52,190 bases of DNA, taken from NCBI GenBank assembly GCA_002403335.1, contig DHHO01000001.1, forward strand, positions 1 to 52,190. Direction: 5' to 3'. This DNA comes from Caldiserica bacterium UBA4770. GTDB taxonomy: Bacteria; Caldisericota; Caldisericia; Caldisericales; Caldisericaceae. Shown piece after piece: positions 14,712 through 24,432 of this stretch (the stretch's first letter is position 1; each line of letters opens with the position of its first letter). Below the pieces are notes generated by a model, which was not told the DNA's origin, searched no databases, and was given only the letters and a program-made list of their open reading frames with translations. The position numbers and the translations under genes are program-made.

Positions 14712-16802
14712 ATGATTGAGAAATTAACAGTCGAAATTGCCTCTAAGACGATTGAGTTTGAAATTGGAAGACTGGCAAAACAAGCAGGAGGTTCGGTTCT
14801 TGCAACCTGTGGAGGCACACAGGTACTTGCGACCTCAACCATGGATAAGGAACCAGCAGAACCCTCTGATTTCTTTCCCCTGACAGTCGATTACTTTGAA
14901 AAGATGTATGCAGCGGGTAAAATCCCTGGGGGATTTTATAAAAGGGAGGGGAGACCTTCAGAACAGGAAATACTTGGCTCTCGCCTTATTGATAGACCCT
15001 TGAGACCTCTTTTCCCTGCCCAGTTTAGGAGGCCTGTTCAGATTATTGTTTATGTGCTTTCTTCTGATGGAGGGGTCGCTCCTGAAATACTCGGAATAAA
15101 TGCCGCTTCTCTTGCATCACTGCTATCAGACGAACCATTTAGAGAAGCTGTGGGTGCTGTAAAGGTGGGGATGATTGATGGTAAAATTGTCATTAATCCT
15201 TCAGAGAAGGATATTGAGGATAAAAGCGCTCTTGACCTGAGTATTGCAGGTACCAAGGATGCACTTATTATGGTTGAGGCAGGTGCAAAAGAAATATCTG
15301 AAAGTCAAATGATTGATGCAATGGCTCTTGCAATGGAAGAGATAAGAAAACTTGCAGAAGCTCAGGAAGAATTTGCATTGAAGTTCGGAAAGGAAAAGAT
15401 TGAAGTTCCTGAAGTTGTGATTGATGAGACATTGAAACAGGAGATTGAGCCTATCTTCCTTTCAAACATCAAACTTGCCCTTGAGAATAAGGAAAAAATT
15501 GCAAGAGAAAAAGCTCTCGAGGAGATTAAGAATGAAATACTCCAGGGCTTTAATGAAGAATACGCAGATAGGTTAGAAGAAGTTAGTATGATATTTGATA
15601 TTATCCTGAGGGATTACGTCAGGAAGGAGACAATCCAGGGGCGAAGGATTGACGGAAGAACTCCCGAAGAGATAAGACCTATTGCTATTGAGGTAGGAGT
15701 GCTCAAGAGGACACATGGCTCTGCGATCTTCACAAGAGGACAGACTCAGGTACTTTCTATTGTGACTCTTGCTGGTAAAGGAGAGGGGCAGCTTATAGAA
15801 TCGCTCGAGGAAGAGGTGATTACCAAAAGATATATGCATTATTATAACTTTCCTCCATTCTCTGTAGGAGAGGTGAAACCAATGAGGGGTCCCTCAAGAA
15901 GAGAAATCGGGCATGGTGCACTTGCTGAAAGAGCAGTAGAAAAGGTTCTTCCTCCGGAAGAAGAGTTTCCCTATACAATCAGAGTTGTTTCTGAAGTACT
16001 TGAATCAAATGGTTCCACATCAATGGCTTCTGTGTGTGGTTCTACTCTTGCCCTTATGGATGCAGGTGTCCCCATTAGAAAACCTGTTGCTGGCATTGCA
16101 ATGGGTTTTATCAAGGAAGGTGAGGATTATGCAATTCTCACAGACATTCAGGGCGCAGAGGACCACCTTGGTGATATGGACTTTAAGGTAGCAGGCACAG
16201 AGACAGGGGTTACTGCTTTGCAGATGGATCTTAAGATGAAGGGTATTGGCCTTGATGTCCTGGGGAAGGCTCTTGAGCAGGCACGCAAGGCAAGGCTTGC
16301 TATTGTCGATAAGATGCTTCAAGTTATTCCCAAACCAAGAGAAAACATTTCTCCACTTGCCCCAAGGATCTTTATTCTTAAGATAAAACCGGATAAAATT
16401 GGTCTTCTAATAGGCCCTCAGGGAAGGACAATCAAAAGCATTATTGGTGACACTGAATCTGAGATAAACATTGATCCTGATGGCACTGTATATATTGCAG
16501 CTCCCAATGAGGATATTGGTAGGGAAATTGAAAAGAAGGTCCTTGGCCTTGTGGAGGAGCCCGAAGTGGGAAAAATTTACGATGGAGTTGTCGTAGAGAT
16601 AAGGGACTTTGGAGCACTTGTCCAGATACTTCCTACCCATGTTGGGTTGTTACATATCTCTCAACTATCCAATAAGTTTGTGAAGGATATAAGGAAAGAA
16701 ATAAAGGTTGGGGATAGAGTTCGTGTGAAGGTTATGAAGGTAGAGGAAGACGGAAAAATACAACTAACAAGAAAATTTTCTCAGCAGGAGGAGAATAAAT
16801 AA
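14712..16802 (+). CDS. pnp: Polyribonucleotide nucleotidyltransferase (PNPase)
   Basis: The protein has 696 aa. Two RNase PH domains surround an alpha-helical middle region. The N-terminal one has GGFYKREGRPSEQEILGSRL and DRPLRPLFP. The C-terminal, catalytic one has RGQTQVLS, PPFSVGEVKPMRGPSRREIGHG and ILTDIQGAEDHLGDMDFKVAG with its metal-binding aspartates. A KH domain (KIGLLIGPQGRTIKSI) and an S1 domain (GKIYDGVVVEIRDFGALV to HVGLLHISQLS) end the protein. It degrades RNA 3' to 5' by phosphorolysis as a trimer. It is cotranscribed with rpsO and overlaps the next gene by one base. Confidence 0.97.
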   Translation: MIEKLTVEIASKTIEFEIGRLAKQAGGSVLATCGGTQVLATSTMDKEPAEPSDFFPLTVDYFEKMYAAGKIPGGFYKREGRPSEQEILGSRLIDRPLRPLFPAQFRRPVQIIVYVLSSDGGVAPEILGINAASLASLLSDEPFREAVGAVKVGMIDGKIVINPSEKDIEDKSALDLSIAGTKDALIMVEAGAKEISESQMIDAMALAMEEIRKLAEAQEEFALKFGKEKIEVPEVVIDETLKQEIEPIFLSNIKLALENKEKIAREKALEEIKNEILQGFNEEYADRLEEVSMIFDIILRDYVRKETIQGRRIDGRTPEEIRPIAIEVGVLKRTHGSAIFTRGQTQVLSIVTLAGKGEGQLIESLEEEVITKRYMHYYNFPPFSVGEVKPMRGPSRREIGHGALAERAVEKVLPPEEEFPYTIRVVSEVLESNGSTSMASVCGSTLALMDAGVPIRKPVAGIAMGFIKEGEDYAILTDIQGAEDHLGDMDFKVAGTETGVTALQMDLKMKGIGLDVLGKALEQARKARLAIVDKMLQVIPKPRENISPLAPRIFILKIKPDKIGLLIGPQGRTIKSIIGDTESEINIDPDGTVYIAAPNEDIGREIEKKVLGLVEEPEVGKIYDGVVVEIRDFGALVQILPTHVGLLHISQLSNKFVKDIRKEIKVGDRVRVKVMKVEEDGKIQLTRKFSQQEENK

Positions 16803-18040
16803 TGTCAGAAGAAAATGAGTTTGAACCATCTCGAACATCAAAGAGTGGTATAAGATATTTTCTTCAGGAGAATAATACATTTCCCTCTCTTTCTCTGGGT
16901 GTTTTTGTTAAGTCAGGAAGCAGATATGAAGAACCACAATTTAGAGGTATCTCCCACCTTATTGAACACACAGTGTTTAAAGGGACAAAGAAAAGAAATG
17001 CGTTTGAGATTTCCAGAGAGATAGAAAAGGTCGGCGGGGAAATCAATGCATACACCTCAATAGAGCACACAGTCTTCTACGTAAGGCTTCTTAGTAAAGA
17101 CGCCTGTAAAGGATTTGAGATACTCTCGGATATTTTGAAGAATCCCTTATTTCAACCCGAGCTTGTAGAAAGGGAAAGAAGGGTAGTACTTGAGGAGATT
17201 CATGAGTATTACGATGATCCTCAGGATATCTGTCAGACAGAAGCACTCAAGTCTATCTGGGGAGATGATCCTGTGGCAAATACTCCTCTTGGAAGCGAGG
17301 AGACAGTGAAAAATATGAGGGTTGAAGATTTGAAAAGCTATTTCTCAAAAATGTTTAACCACCATAACCTATTTGTATCAGTAGCAGGGGATATCGATGA
17401 TATTACTCTCCGTTCTTTCATGGATGAGTACTTTTCAGATTTTAATAGTAATAGCTTTGAGCCACAGGTGTTGCCACCTGTTTACCATTTTGAAGAAAGA
17501 AAATATGAGAAAGATACAGCCCAGATACATGTTGCAATAACATTAAAGGGGAGTGGACTTTTTATCAGGGAAAACATCCTTGATTCTTTATTTACGACTG
17601 TACTTGGAGGTAATATGTCTTCTCGCCTTTTTCAGAGACTCAGAGAGGATAGTGGGCTTGTTTATACCGTCTATGCTTATCCTGTGAGGCTTTCAGATGC
17701 AGGTGGAACAGTTGTATATGCCTCTACTACATCCGAAAATCTTGCAGAGGTTGAGGGGATTATTCATAAAGAGGTGGAGGATATAAGAAGGAATGGTTTA
17801 AGTAAGTCCGAGTTTGAAGATGCGAAGTCGTTCGTAAGAGGTAATCTACTCCTTGGTCTTGAAAGCACTTCTTCAAAGATGCAGAGAAACGGAGTGCAGG
17901 GTCTTTTTCTGGGAAAAGTTAAAAGAGCTGAAAAGCTTTTAGATGATATAGACGGCGTTTCCTTTGATAAATTGAACAATTATATAGAGTCTCTGCTTGA
18001 TGACGGGACCTTCGGCAGGGTAGTTGTGGGAAAGGTTTAG
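16802..18040 (+). CDS. M16-family zinc peptidase (processing-peptidase-like)
   Basis: The protein has 412 aa, matching the single-chain bacterial M16B type. The inverted zinc motif HLIEH (52-56, SHLIEHTVFKGT) and the downstream Glu pair in VVLEEIHEYYDDPQD (E131/E132) complete the site. The C-terminal half has GGNMSSRLFQRLREDSGLVYTVYAY, which holds the substrate-binding Arg/Tyr pair. Both halves are in one chain, so it is probably catalytic rather than an inactive partner. Such genes commonly follow pnp in many bacteria. The substrate is unknown. Confidence 0.9.
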   Translation: MSEENEFEPSRTSKSGIRYFLQENNTFPSLSLGVFVKSGSRYEEPQFRGISHLIEHTVFKGTKKRNAFEISREIEKVGGEINAYTSIEHTVFYVRLLSKDACKGFEILSDILKNPLFQPELVERERRVVLEEIHEYYDDPQDICQTEALKSIWGDDPVANTPLGSEETVKNMRVEDLKSYFSKMFNHHNLFVSVAGDIDDITLRSFMDEYFSDFNSNSFEPQVLPPVYHFEERKYEKDTAQIHVAITLKGSGLFIRENILDSLFTTVLGGNMSSRLFQRLREDSGLVYTVYAYPVRLSDAGGTVVYASTTSENLAEVEGIIHKEVEDIRRNGLSKSEFEDAKSFVRGNLLLGLESTSSKMQRNGVQGLFLGKVKRAEKLLDDIDGVSFDKLNNYIESLLDDGTFGRVVVGKV

Positions 18041-18042
18041 TT

Positions 18043-18606
18043 ATGGTCATATTTGATGAAATTACCAGGGATATCCTCGGGTGTAAAAAATGTGAGCTCT
18101 GTCGATCAAGAACAAATGCTGTCCCTGGTGAAGGACCAATTGATGCAAAGGCGATGTTCATAGGAGAAGGGCCAGGAAGGGAGGAAGATATTCAGGGAAG
18201 GCCTTTTGTAGGCCCAGCTGGACAATTGCTTGAAGAACTTCTTTACTCAATTGGCCTTTCAAGAGAGGATGTTTTTATTGGAAACATAGTGAAGTGCAGA
18301 CCCCCAAATAACAGGGTACCTACAATAGAAGAGGTTCAGTCCTGTATCCCTTATCTGTATGCGCAGATTGCTATTATTCAACCTAAGATTGTCTGTACTC
18401 TTGGTAATACTCCTCTTAATGCGCTGGTGTTACCGAAACTTACAATAGGCTCAGTTCATGGCAAGTTATTGGAAAGGGATGGATTTGTGTTTTTCCCAAT
18501 GTATCATCCAGCAGCAGCGCTTTATCATGGTGAGTTGAAAGATGTGTTGGAAAATGATTTTCTGAAGTTGAAGGAAGTTCTTAATAGTGGAAAAATTAAT
18601 AAGTAG
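18043..18606 (+). CDS. udg: Uracil-DNA glycosylase, family 4 (Fe-S type)
   Basis: The protein has 187 aa. The four cluster cysteines are C14, C17, C85 and C101 (GCKKC, IVKCRPP, SCIPYL). Motif 1 is GEGPGREEDIQGRPFVG and motif 2 is MYHPAAALYH, as in Thermus UDGa. It removes uracil from DNA, a damage type that grows with temperature. This family is typical of thermophiles and some mesophiles. It follows the M16 gene by two bases and precedes secD by nine, so it is inside the pnp-secDF transcript. Confidence 0.94.
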   Translation: MVIFDEITRDILGCKKCELCRSRTNAVPGEGPIDAKAMFIGEGPGREEDIQGRPFVGPAGQLLEELLYSIGLSREDVFIGNIVKCRPPNNRVPTIEEVQSCIPYLYAQIAIIQPKIVCTLGNTPLNALVLPKLTIGSVHGKLLERDGFVFFPMYHPAAALYHGELKDVLENDFLKLKEVLNSGKINK

Positions 18607-18615
18607 GAGGAGTTT

Positions 18616-19887
18616 ATGAAAAGGAATAAAGTTTTGGTTGTTGTGTTCATTCTTATTGTTTTTGCTCTTTCTCTCTGGATTGATGTGAGGGGTTTTATGG
18701 CTTTAGGAAAACCTCTTGAAACGCAGACAAATTTCGAAAAGCGTATTGCCCCTCGTTTTGGTCTTGATTTACAGGGTGGAGTAAGATTTGTCTTAGAGGC
18801 AGAGGATACCGAGAATGTTACTGTAACTCCTGAGGCTGTCCAATCTGCAATTAGCGTTATTCAGAGAAGGGTAAATAACCTCGGAATTTCTGAGGCTGTT
18901 GTTGTTCAGGAAGGTGGAGTAAACTGGAGAAGAATAGACATAGAGTTACCGGGGTGGAAAGACCCTCAAAGGGCTCAGGAACTTATTGGACAAACTGCAC
19001 TCCTTCAATTTAAGACAGAGGATGGGACTGTTGTTCTTACAGGAGCGCACCTCAAGGATGCAAAACTTGTCTTCAGCCAGGAGACGGCAACATTGGGGCA
19101 ACCTGTCATTCAGTTCACACTCGATGCAGAAGGGGCAGAGATATTTGCTAAGGTCACAGAGGAAAACCTCGATAAGAGGATTGCCATATATCTTGATGAT
19201 AAACTTCTTATGAACCCAATTGTTAACGATGTAATAACAGCAGGGGAAGGCGTTATTTCAGGAGGATTTACCACGGAGGAGGCAGCAGACTACGCAGCTC
19301 TTTTGAGAAGTGGTGCACTTCCTGTTAAATTGAACACCATTTCAAGAGAAGTTGTGGATGCCTCTCTTGGTGAAGAAACTGTCAGGATGGCTTATATTGC
19401 TATTCTTGTTGCAATTGCTTTAATCTTTGGCTATATGGTAGTCTTTTATAGATTGTTAGGGGTTCTTTCTGTGCTCTCCCTTACAATATATCTTTCGATA
19501 GAAATTGCAGTACTTTTCCTTCTAAGGGCGACGCTTTCTCTTCCTGCTATAGGAGGTGTTATACTTTCTCTTGGGATGTCTGTAGATATCAATGTGATTG
19601 TTTTTGAAAGGATGAAAGAGGAGCTAAAGCTGGGGAAATCTTTGAAGTCCATTATCTCTTCAGGGTTTGCAAACGCTTTTAGAACTGTATTTGATTCCAA
19701 CCTCACCGTACTTGTTGGTGCTGCAATGATTTTCTATTTTGGAACAGGAGTTGTTAAGGGCTTTGCTGTTACAACCAGTGTAGGTTTGCTTGTGGGGTTC
19801 TTTAGCGGAATTGTTGTGACGAGGACTCTCCTGGATGTTTTCCTTCCTCCCGGTGTTACAAAAAAGCCGGGTTTGTGGGGAGTTTAG
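18616..19887 (+). CDS. secD: Protein translocase subunit SecD
   Basis: The protein has 423 aa, a short SecD. A first membrane helix (7-22) precedes RFGLDLQGGVRFVLEAE, the conserved D1 motif. The periplasmic P1 region carries IQRRVNNLGISEAVVVQEG and the head portion PVIQFTLDAEGAEIF. Five membrane helices follow, with ILSLGMSVDINVIVFERMKEE, the conserved helix-4 segment. With SecF it uses the proton or sodium gradient to pull secreted proteins out of SecYEG. The SD GGAGG lies before ATG 18616. secF begins nine bases after the stop. Confidence 0.96.
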   Translation: MKRNKVLVVVFILIVFALSLWIDVRGFMALGKPLETQTNFEKRIAPRFGLDLQGGVRFVLEAEDTENVTVTPEAVQSAISVIQRRVNNLGISEAVVVQEGGVNWRRIDIELPGWKDPQRAQELIGQTALLQFKTEDGTVVLTGAHLKDAKLVFSQETATLGQPVIQFTLDAEGAEIFAKVTEENLDKRIAIYLDDKLLMNPIVNDVITAGEGVISGGFTTEEAADYAALLRSGALPVKLNTISREVVDASLGEETVRMAYIAILVAIALIFGYMVVFYRLLGVLSVLSLTIYLSIEIAVLFLLRATLSLPAIGGVILSLGMSVDINVIVFERMKEELKLGKSLKSIISSGFANAFRTVFDSNLTVLVGAAMIFYFGTGVVKGFAVTTSVGLLVGFFSGIVVTRTLLDVFLPPGVTKKPGLWGV

Positions 19888-19896
19888 GAGGCTAAA

Positions 19897-20934
19897 ATGA
19901 GTCTAAGGGATAGAATTGCTACGTGGAATATTGTCGGAAAAACAAAGTTATGGTTTACCATTTCTATTGTAATCATCCTTGTTGGGATTATTGCTTTCAT
20001 TGTAAACCAGGTTACTTTAGGAGGGCCCTTAAACTTTGGTATAGATTTCAGGGGTGGCACAGTCGTCAATATAACCTGCACTGAAAAACCGGATGAGTCA
20101 AAGGTTAAGGATATTCTTTCAGAAAAGGGCTATAAGAATGCAATTGTTCGAGGAGCTGAGGGCAACAAGATCTTAATAAAACTGAGTGAAGAAACAATAA
20201 AGGCTGAAGATATAGATGCAATTGTTTCAGAGATCTCACAGAATGTCTCTCCTGTAACGCAGCATAGCGATACTTTGATTGCCCCTGTGATAGGTGGGGA
20301 GCTTCAGAGGAGCGGATTAATCGCCCTTGGCCTGGCCTTACTTTTTATCCTTTTCTATATAACAGTGAGGTTTGCCTTCCAATTTGCACTTGCAACGGTT
20401 CTTGCGCTTTTCCACGATGTCATTATTACTCTGGGAATGCTTGCTCTGTTCAGGGTTGAGATTAACGCCCCTTTTATTGGTGCATTTCTTGCAATAATCA
20501 CATATTCTGTGGAAGATTCCGTTGTTGTTCTTGACAGAATCCGGGAGAACCTCAAGTTCAAGACGAGGGAGACCTTTGCCTCTCTTGTAAACAGAAGTAT
20601 CCAGGAAGTGTGGATAAGGTCGATGAACAGTTCTCTTACAACGTTTTTTGCGGCTCTGGCGCTACTGTTATTTGGAGGTTCTGTGTTGAGGGATTTTTCC
20701 ATGACACTTGCGATCGGCCTGCTTTCCGGTACCTATTCCTCTATTTATATTGCCTCTCCTCTGCTTGTGCTCTGGAAAAAGGAGAAGGTACCTCAATATA
20801 AGGTTCCCCGAGTAAAAGAGGAGGTTGCAATAACAGTGGATGTGCCGGAATTAGATACTGAAAAGCCTGTCGAAAAGAAGACTATGAAGGCGAAGAAATC
20901 CTCAAAAGGGAAGAAAAAAGGGAAGAAGAGATAG
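19897..20934 (+). CDS. secF: Protein translocase subunit SecF
   Basis: The protein has 345 aa. It begins with one membrane helix and LNFGIDFRGGTVVNI, the SecF D1 motif. Five later helices include IITYSVEDSVVVLDRIRENL, matching the SecF helix-4 consensus, and VNRSIQEVWIRSMNSSLTTF. The last 50 residues are a hydrophilic tail ending in a Lys-rich cluster (KAKKSSKGKKKGKKR), probably cytoplasmic and close to lipids or the ribosome. It forms SecDF with the preceding gene. It is the last gene of this transcript. Confidence 0.96.
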   Translation: MSLRDRIATWNIVGKTKLWFTISIVIILVGIIAFIVNQVTLGGPLNFGIDFRGGTVVNITCTEKPDESKVKDILSEKGYKNAIVRGAEGNKILIKLSEETIKAEDIDAIVSEISQNVSPVTQHSDTLIAPVIGGELQRSGLIALGLALLFILFYITVRFAFQFALATVLALFHDVIITLGMLALFRVEINAPFIGAFLAIITYSVEDSVVVLDRIRENLKFKTRETFASLVNRSIQEVWIRSMNSSLTTFFAALALLLFGGSVLRDFSMTLAIGLLSGTYSSIYIASPLLVLWKKEKVPQYKVPRVKEEVAITVDVPELDTEKPVEKKTMKAKKSSKGKKKGKKR

Positions 20935-20984
20935 TGATAAGTTTTCATTTTTTTATAATTATTTTGTGATGAAGGGAGGAAAAC

Positions 20985-21500
20985 ATGGAATTGAAGGAAT
21001 ATATAAGGGACATCCCTGATTTTCCGCAGAAGGGAGTTCTTTTTAGAGACCTTACTCCTCTTATGGGGAATAGGGAGGCCTTTACTTATGCTGTGAATGC
21101 AATTGCTGACCATTTTGAAAGTATGAAGATTGATAAGGTGGCGGCAATCGAGGCAAGGGGCTTAATTTTTGGAGCACCTATTGCAACAAAAATTGGAGCA
21201 GGTTTTATCCCATTAAGAAAACCTGGCAAACTTCCTTTTGAGGTTGTTAGAAAAGAATTTCAGCTTGAATATGGAATGTCCATCCTCGAGGTACACAGGG
21301 ATGCAGTGAGTAAAGGAGAAAGGGTACTTATGATAGACGATTTGCTTGCAACTGGTGGTACTGCACTTGCTGCTTCAGAACTTATTGAGTTTCTCGGTGG
21401 AGAGATAGTGGGATGGGGATTTGTTGTGATACTCAAAGATCTTAAAGGGGAAGAAAAGATAGGAAAGTACCCTGTATTTTCACTTATAGATTTTGATTGA
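20985..21500 (+). CDS. apt: Adenine phosphoribosyltransferase
   Basis: The protein has 171 aa, the normal size. The N-terminal IRDIPDFPQKGVLFRDLTPL is the Apt signature, KVAAIEARGLIFGAPIA is the purine-side loop and VLMIDDLLATGGTALAA is the PRPP loop. It salvages adenine with PRPP to AMP. The SD GGGAGG precedes ATG 20985. The next gene, relA, begins four bases after the stop, the well-known apt-relA pairing. Prs, encoded at 28014-28976, makes its PRPP. Confidence 0.96.
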   Translation: MELKEYIRDIPDFPQKGVLFRDLTPLMGNREAFTYAVNAIADHFESMKIDKVAAIEARGLIFGAPIATKIGAGFIPLRKPGKLPFEVVRKEFQLEYGMSILEVHRDAVSKGERVLMIDDLLATGGTALAASELIEFLGGEIVGWGFVVILKDLKGEEKIGKYPVFSLIDFD

Positions 21501-21503
21501 GCG

Positions 21504-23561
21504 TTGAATAACGACCCTGAAGAACTTTTTAGAGTGCTTCTCAGTAAAACTGCCTCCTATGTCGGAGAAGAAGGTGTGCTGCTTATTGAGAGGGCCTATA
21601 AATTTGCAAAGGATGCCCATACAGGTCAGATGAGAATGTCTGCCGAAGGGTATATATCACATCCTTTGAATGTTACTCTTATTCTTTCAGACCTTCATCT
21701 GGATGCGGAAACCTATGCAGCAGCACTTCTTCACGATGTTGTGGAGGATACAGGTGCGCCAATTGAGGAGGTAAGGAAAGAATTTGGTGAAAATGTTGCA
21801 TTTCTCGTAAACGGGGTTACAAAGCTTAAGGAGATTAAAAGGGTCTCTTCAGAGGAGACGAAACTTGAGAACCTCAGGAAGATGTTACTTGCAATGGCCC
21901 AGGACATCAGAGTTGTTCTTATAAAACTTGCAGATAGACTTCACAATATGCGAACCCTGAGCTATCTTCCACCAGAAAGGCAGAAAGAGATAGCCAGAGA
22001 AACCATGGATATATATGTACCACTTGCTCATAGGCTTGGGATATATACGATGAAATGGGAACTTGAAGATCTTTCCTTTAGGTATCTTGAACCGGAAAAG
22101 TATTATGAACTTTCAAGGAAGGTGACCAGAAAAAGAGGAGAGAGGGAAAAATATGTTGAGGGGCTTATTGAAGAGCTCAAAGCTCTTATGGATGCAAATG
22201 GGATAAAGGCGGAAGTTTCTGGGAGACCAAAAAATCTTTATGGAATTTACAGGAAAATGATTCGTGATGGAAAAGAGTTCGAGGAGATTTATGACATTAT
22301 TGCTCTTCGTATCATTGTTGATGATATACCAACCTGTTACCAGGTACTTGGGATTGTAAATAATCACTATACATTTGTCCCCGGGCGTATCAAAGATTAT
22401 ATAGCGCTACCCAAACCTAATATGTACCAATCCCTCCATACAACAGTAATAACAAAATCAGGGGAGCCTTTTGAGATCCAGATCAGGACATGGGAAATGC
22501 ACCGTCACGATGAAGTTGGTATTGCAGCTCATTGGAAATATAAGGAAGGAAAAAACCTTGATAGGGATTATGAGACAAAGATTAACTGGCTGAGGCAGAT
22601 TCTTGACTGGCAGAAAGAGATTCGTTCTTCAAAGGAATTTGTGGAGAGGGTAAAAGTGGACCTTTTCAGTGAAGAGGTGCTTGTTTTTACACCGAAAGGG
22701 GATGTAATTGAATTACCTCAGGGTGCAACACCTGTTGATTTTGCATTCAGAGTTCATACCGATATTGGTTATCAATGTGTAGGAGCAAGGGTAAACGGAG
22801 TCATGGTGCCTCTTAGTACTGAATTGAAGACGGGAGATAGAGTTGAGATTATCACTTCAAAAACTTCCAAGGGGCCTAAGAGAGATTGGCTTAAGTTTGT
22901 AAAATCCGCCTCTGCAAGGTCTCGAATTAAAGCCTTCTTGAGAAAACAGTATGAGGAGAAAAAGGCAGCAGAAGTTCAACTGTTAAAAGAAGAAACTATA
23001 GAAAAGCCCGTCCTTAGAAAACCTCAGGTAAGAAGAGAGCCGGAGGAGTTTTTCCCAGTTGTAAGCGGTGTGAGGGGAGTAAAGATTTCGATAGCAAAGT
23101 GTTGTGAACCTCATCCTCCGGAAGAGATTGTGGGTTATGTGACACGGGGAAGAGGAATAAAAATACATAGTAAGACCTGTAAGAATCTTGGAGAAATTAT
23201 TGAAAGAGGAGGGAAAATCCTCCCAGCAATATGGACAAATGATGTAAGTAGAAAGTTAATAGCCTTCTTCAGGATTACGTCATGGGATGTCCCGGGGATG
23301 ATATACAAGATTTCAGAAGTCTTCGCCAGAAGTAATGTTAATATTGAGAACTTTCATGCCTCAAAAAAGGTTGATAAGAAATCCCATGGGCATAATCTCT
23401 CATATATAAGATTTGTTGCAGATATCGATACCCGTACTCCTTTGAACGAAATTGTCAAAGAGCTTGAAGGTATTCAGGAAATTGTAAAGGTTAGAGTGAG
23501 CAAGAGATGGATCTATGAGGACAGTTATCCAGAGAGTGAAGGAAGCAAAAATATTGGTTAA
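21504..23561 (+). CDS. relA: Bifunctional (p)ppGpp synthetase/hydrolase (Rel/SpoT type)
   Basis: The protein has 685 aa. The domains in order are an HD hydrolase (LLHDVVEDT, IKLADRLHNMRTL), a synthetase (LYGIYRKM, DIIALRIIV, YQSLHTTVI), TGS (VFTPKGDVIELPQGATPVDFA), a Zn-finger-like part (AKCCEPHPPEEIVGY to HSKTC) and ACT. The synthetase loop reads RIKD, the RxKD type found in bifunctional Rel enzymes, and the HD residues are intact, so both making and breaking (p)ppGpp is likely. The start is TTG 21504 with no clear SD, so translation may depend on coupling to apt. The end overlaps dtd by 47 bases. Confidence 0.95.
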   Translation: MNNDPEELFRVLLSKTASYVGEEGVLLIERAYKFAKDAHTGQMRMSAEGYISHPLNVTLILSDLHLDAETYAAALLHDVVEDTGAPIEEVRKEFGENVAFLVNGVTKLKEIKRVSSEETKLENLRKMLLAMAQDIRVVLIKLADRLHNMRTLSYLPPERQKEIARETMDIYVPLAHRLGIYTMKWELEDLSFRYLEPEKYYELSRKVTRKRGEREKYVEGLIEELKALMDANGIKAEVSGRPKNLYGIYRKMIRDGKEFEEIYDIIALRIIVDDIPTCYQVLGIVNNHYTFVPGRIKDYIALPKPNMYQSLHTTVITKSGEPFEIQIRTWEMHRHDEVGIAAHWKYKEGKNLDRDYETKINWLRQILDWQKEIRSSKEFVERVKVDLFSEEVLVFTPKGDVIELPQGATPVDFAFRVHTDIGYQCVGARVNGVMVPLSTELKTGDRVEIITSKTSKGPKRDWLKFVKSASARSRIKAFLRKQYEEKKAAEVQLLKEETIEKPVLRKPQVRREPEEFFPVVSGVRGVKISIAKCCEPHPPEEIVGYVTRGRGIKIHSKTCKNLGEIIERGGKILPAIWTNDVSRKLIAFFRITSWDVPGMIYKISEVFARSNVNIENFHASKKVDKKSHGHNLSYIRFVADIDTRTPLNEIVKELEGIQEIVKVRVSKRWIYEDSYPESEGSKNIG

Positions 23562-23961
23562 TGGGGAGTGTGTCTCTGAGATTGGGGTAGGAATTCTTGT
23601 GTTGCTTGGAGCAGAGTCGGGTGATACAGGGAAAGAAGCAGATTACCTTGCCCATAAGATTGTAAATTTCAGAATATTCCGTGACGAAAATGACAGGATG
23701 AACATGTCGGTGAAGGATGTAGGAGGAGAAGTACTGGTGGTTTCCCAGATTACCCTTGCTTCCCATGTAAAGAAAGGATTGAGACCTGATTTTTCAGGGG
23801 CAATTGATGAAGACTCTGCAAAGACCCTTTATGAAAGATTTGTCCAGAATGTCCGTGAAGAGGGTGTCTCAGTAAAAACAGGAGTCTTCAAGGCCCATAT
23901 GGAAGTCCATATGATAAATGATGGCCCTGTTACATTTATCATTGAAAGAAATCCAAAGTGA
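23515..23961 (+). CDS. dtd: D-aminoacyl-tRNA deacylase
   Basis: The protein has 148 aa, the usual Dtd length. It begins MRTVIQRVKEAKILVNGE, with VVSQITLASHVKKGLRPDF in place of the common SQFTL segment and the C-terminal NDGPVTF motif with the conserved Gly-Pro. It removes D-amino acids, and glycine from tRNA-Ala, from mischarged tRNAs. ATG 23515 gives the exact family N-terminus, so the 47-base overlap with relA is real. The relA-dtd gene order is conserved in many Gram-positive bacteria. Confidence 0.94.
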   Translation: MRTVIQRVKEAKILVNGECVSEIGVGILVLLGAESGDTGKEADYLAHKIVNFRIFRDENDRMNMSVKDVGGEVLVVSQITLASHVKKGLRPDFSGAIDEDSAKTLYERFVQNVREEGVSVKTGVFKAHMEVHMINDGPVTFIIERNPK

Positions 23962-24105
23962 AGTCCCCCTTCTGCTAACTTAAACTTTGTTGTCTGCTGT
24001 TCATATTCAATAGAAAGTTTATTTTTCTTTCATGAGTTTCCTAATATCTTTGTTAAGAGAGGAGTCTTTTTAATTTATATACGTTCTTTCTGACTTATTA
24101 AACTG

Positions 24106-24180
24106 TGGTGGAGCAGAGGGGAATTGAACCCCTGACCTCATCCTTGCGAAGGATGCGTTCTCCCGCTGAACTACTGCCCC
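24106..24180 (-). tRNA. tRNA-Ala (anticodon CGC), CCA encoded
   Basis: A complete cloverleaf reads on the minus strand. The acceptor stem GGGGCAG/CTGCTCC includes the G3:U70 pair that identifies tRNA-Ala. The D-arm is GTTC/GAAC, the anticodon stem CATCC/GGATG encloses loop TTCGCAA (anticodon CGC) and the T-arm is AGGGG-TTCAATT-CCCCT. The discriminator A and 3' CCA (complement at 24106-24108) are encoded. A TATAAT box on the minus strand (24188-24193) is correctly spaced for its start, but no good -35 is visible. I see nothing else in the flanking gaps 23962-24105 and 24181-24432. Confidence 0.95.
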
Positions 24181-24432
24181 GTGCATTATTATAACAAATT
24201 TGTGGATTTTTATAGAAAGCAGGGGGTGTAATATCTGATTCTTTTTTATATTCTTTTTATTTTCGAATACCTTTACCAAAAAATATGAAAAATGGTAAAA
24301 TATGGAGGAGACAGAACAGAGTGAATAAAAGGTGTAAAAATACATTTTCAGTTGATATACGCCGTAGCTTGTAGTAAAAATTTTAATAATTATAGTTAGA
24401 GGATTTTAAGTCAAGGTATGGAAGGAGGAGGT

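Noticed and set aside
24352..24380. Promoter for tdh (TTGATA...TAAAAA)
   Set aside because: The -10 match is weak and another equally poor arrangement lies nearby, so I did not list it.
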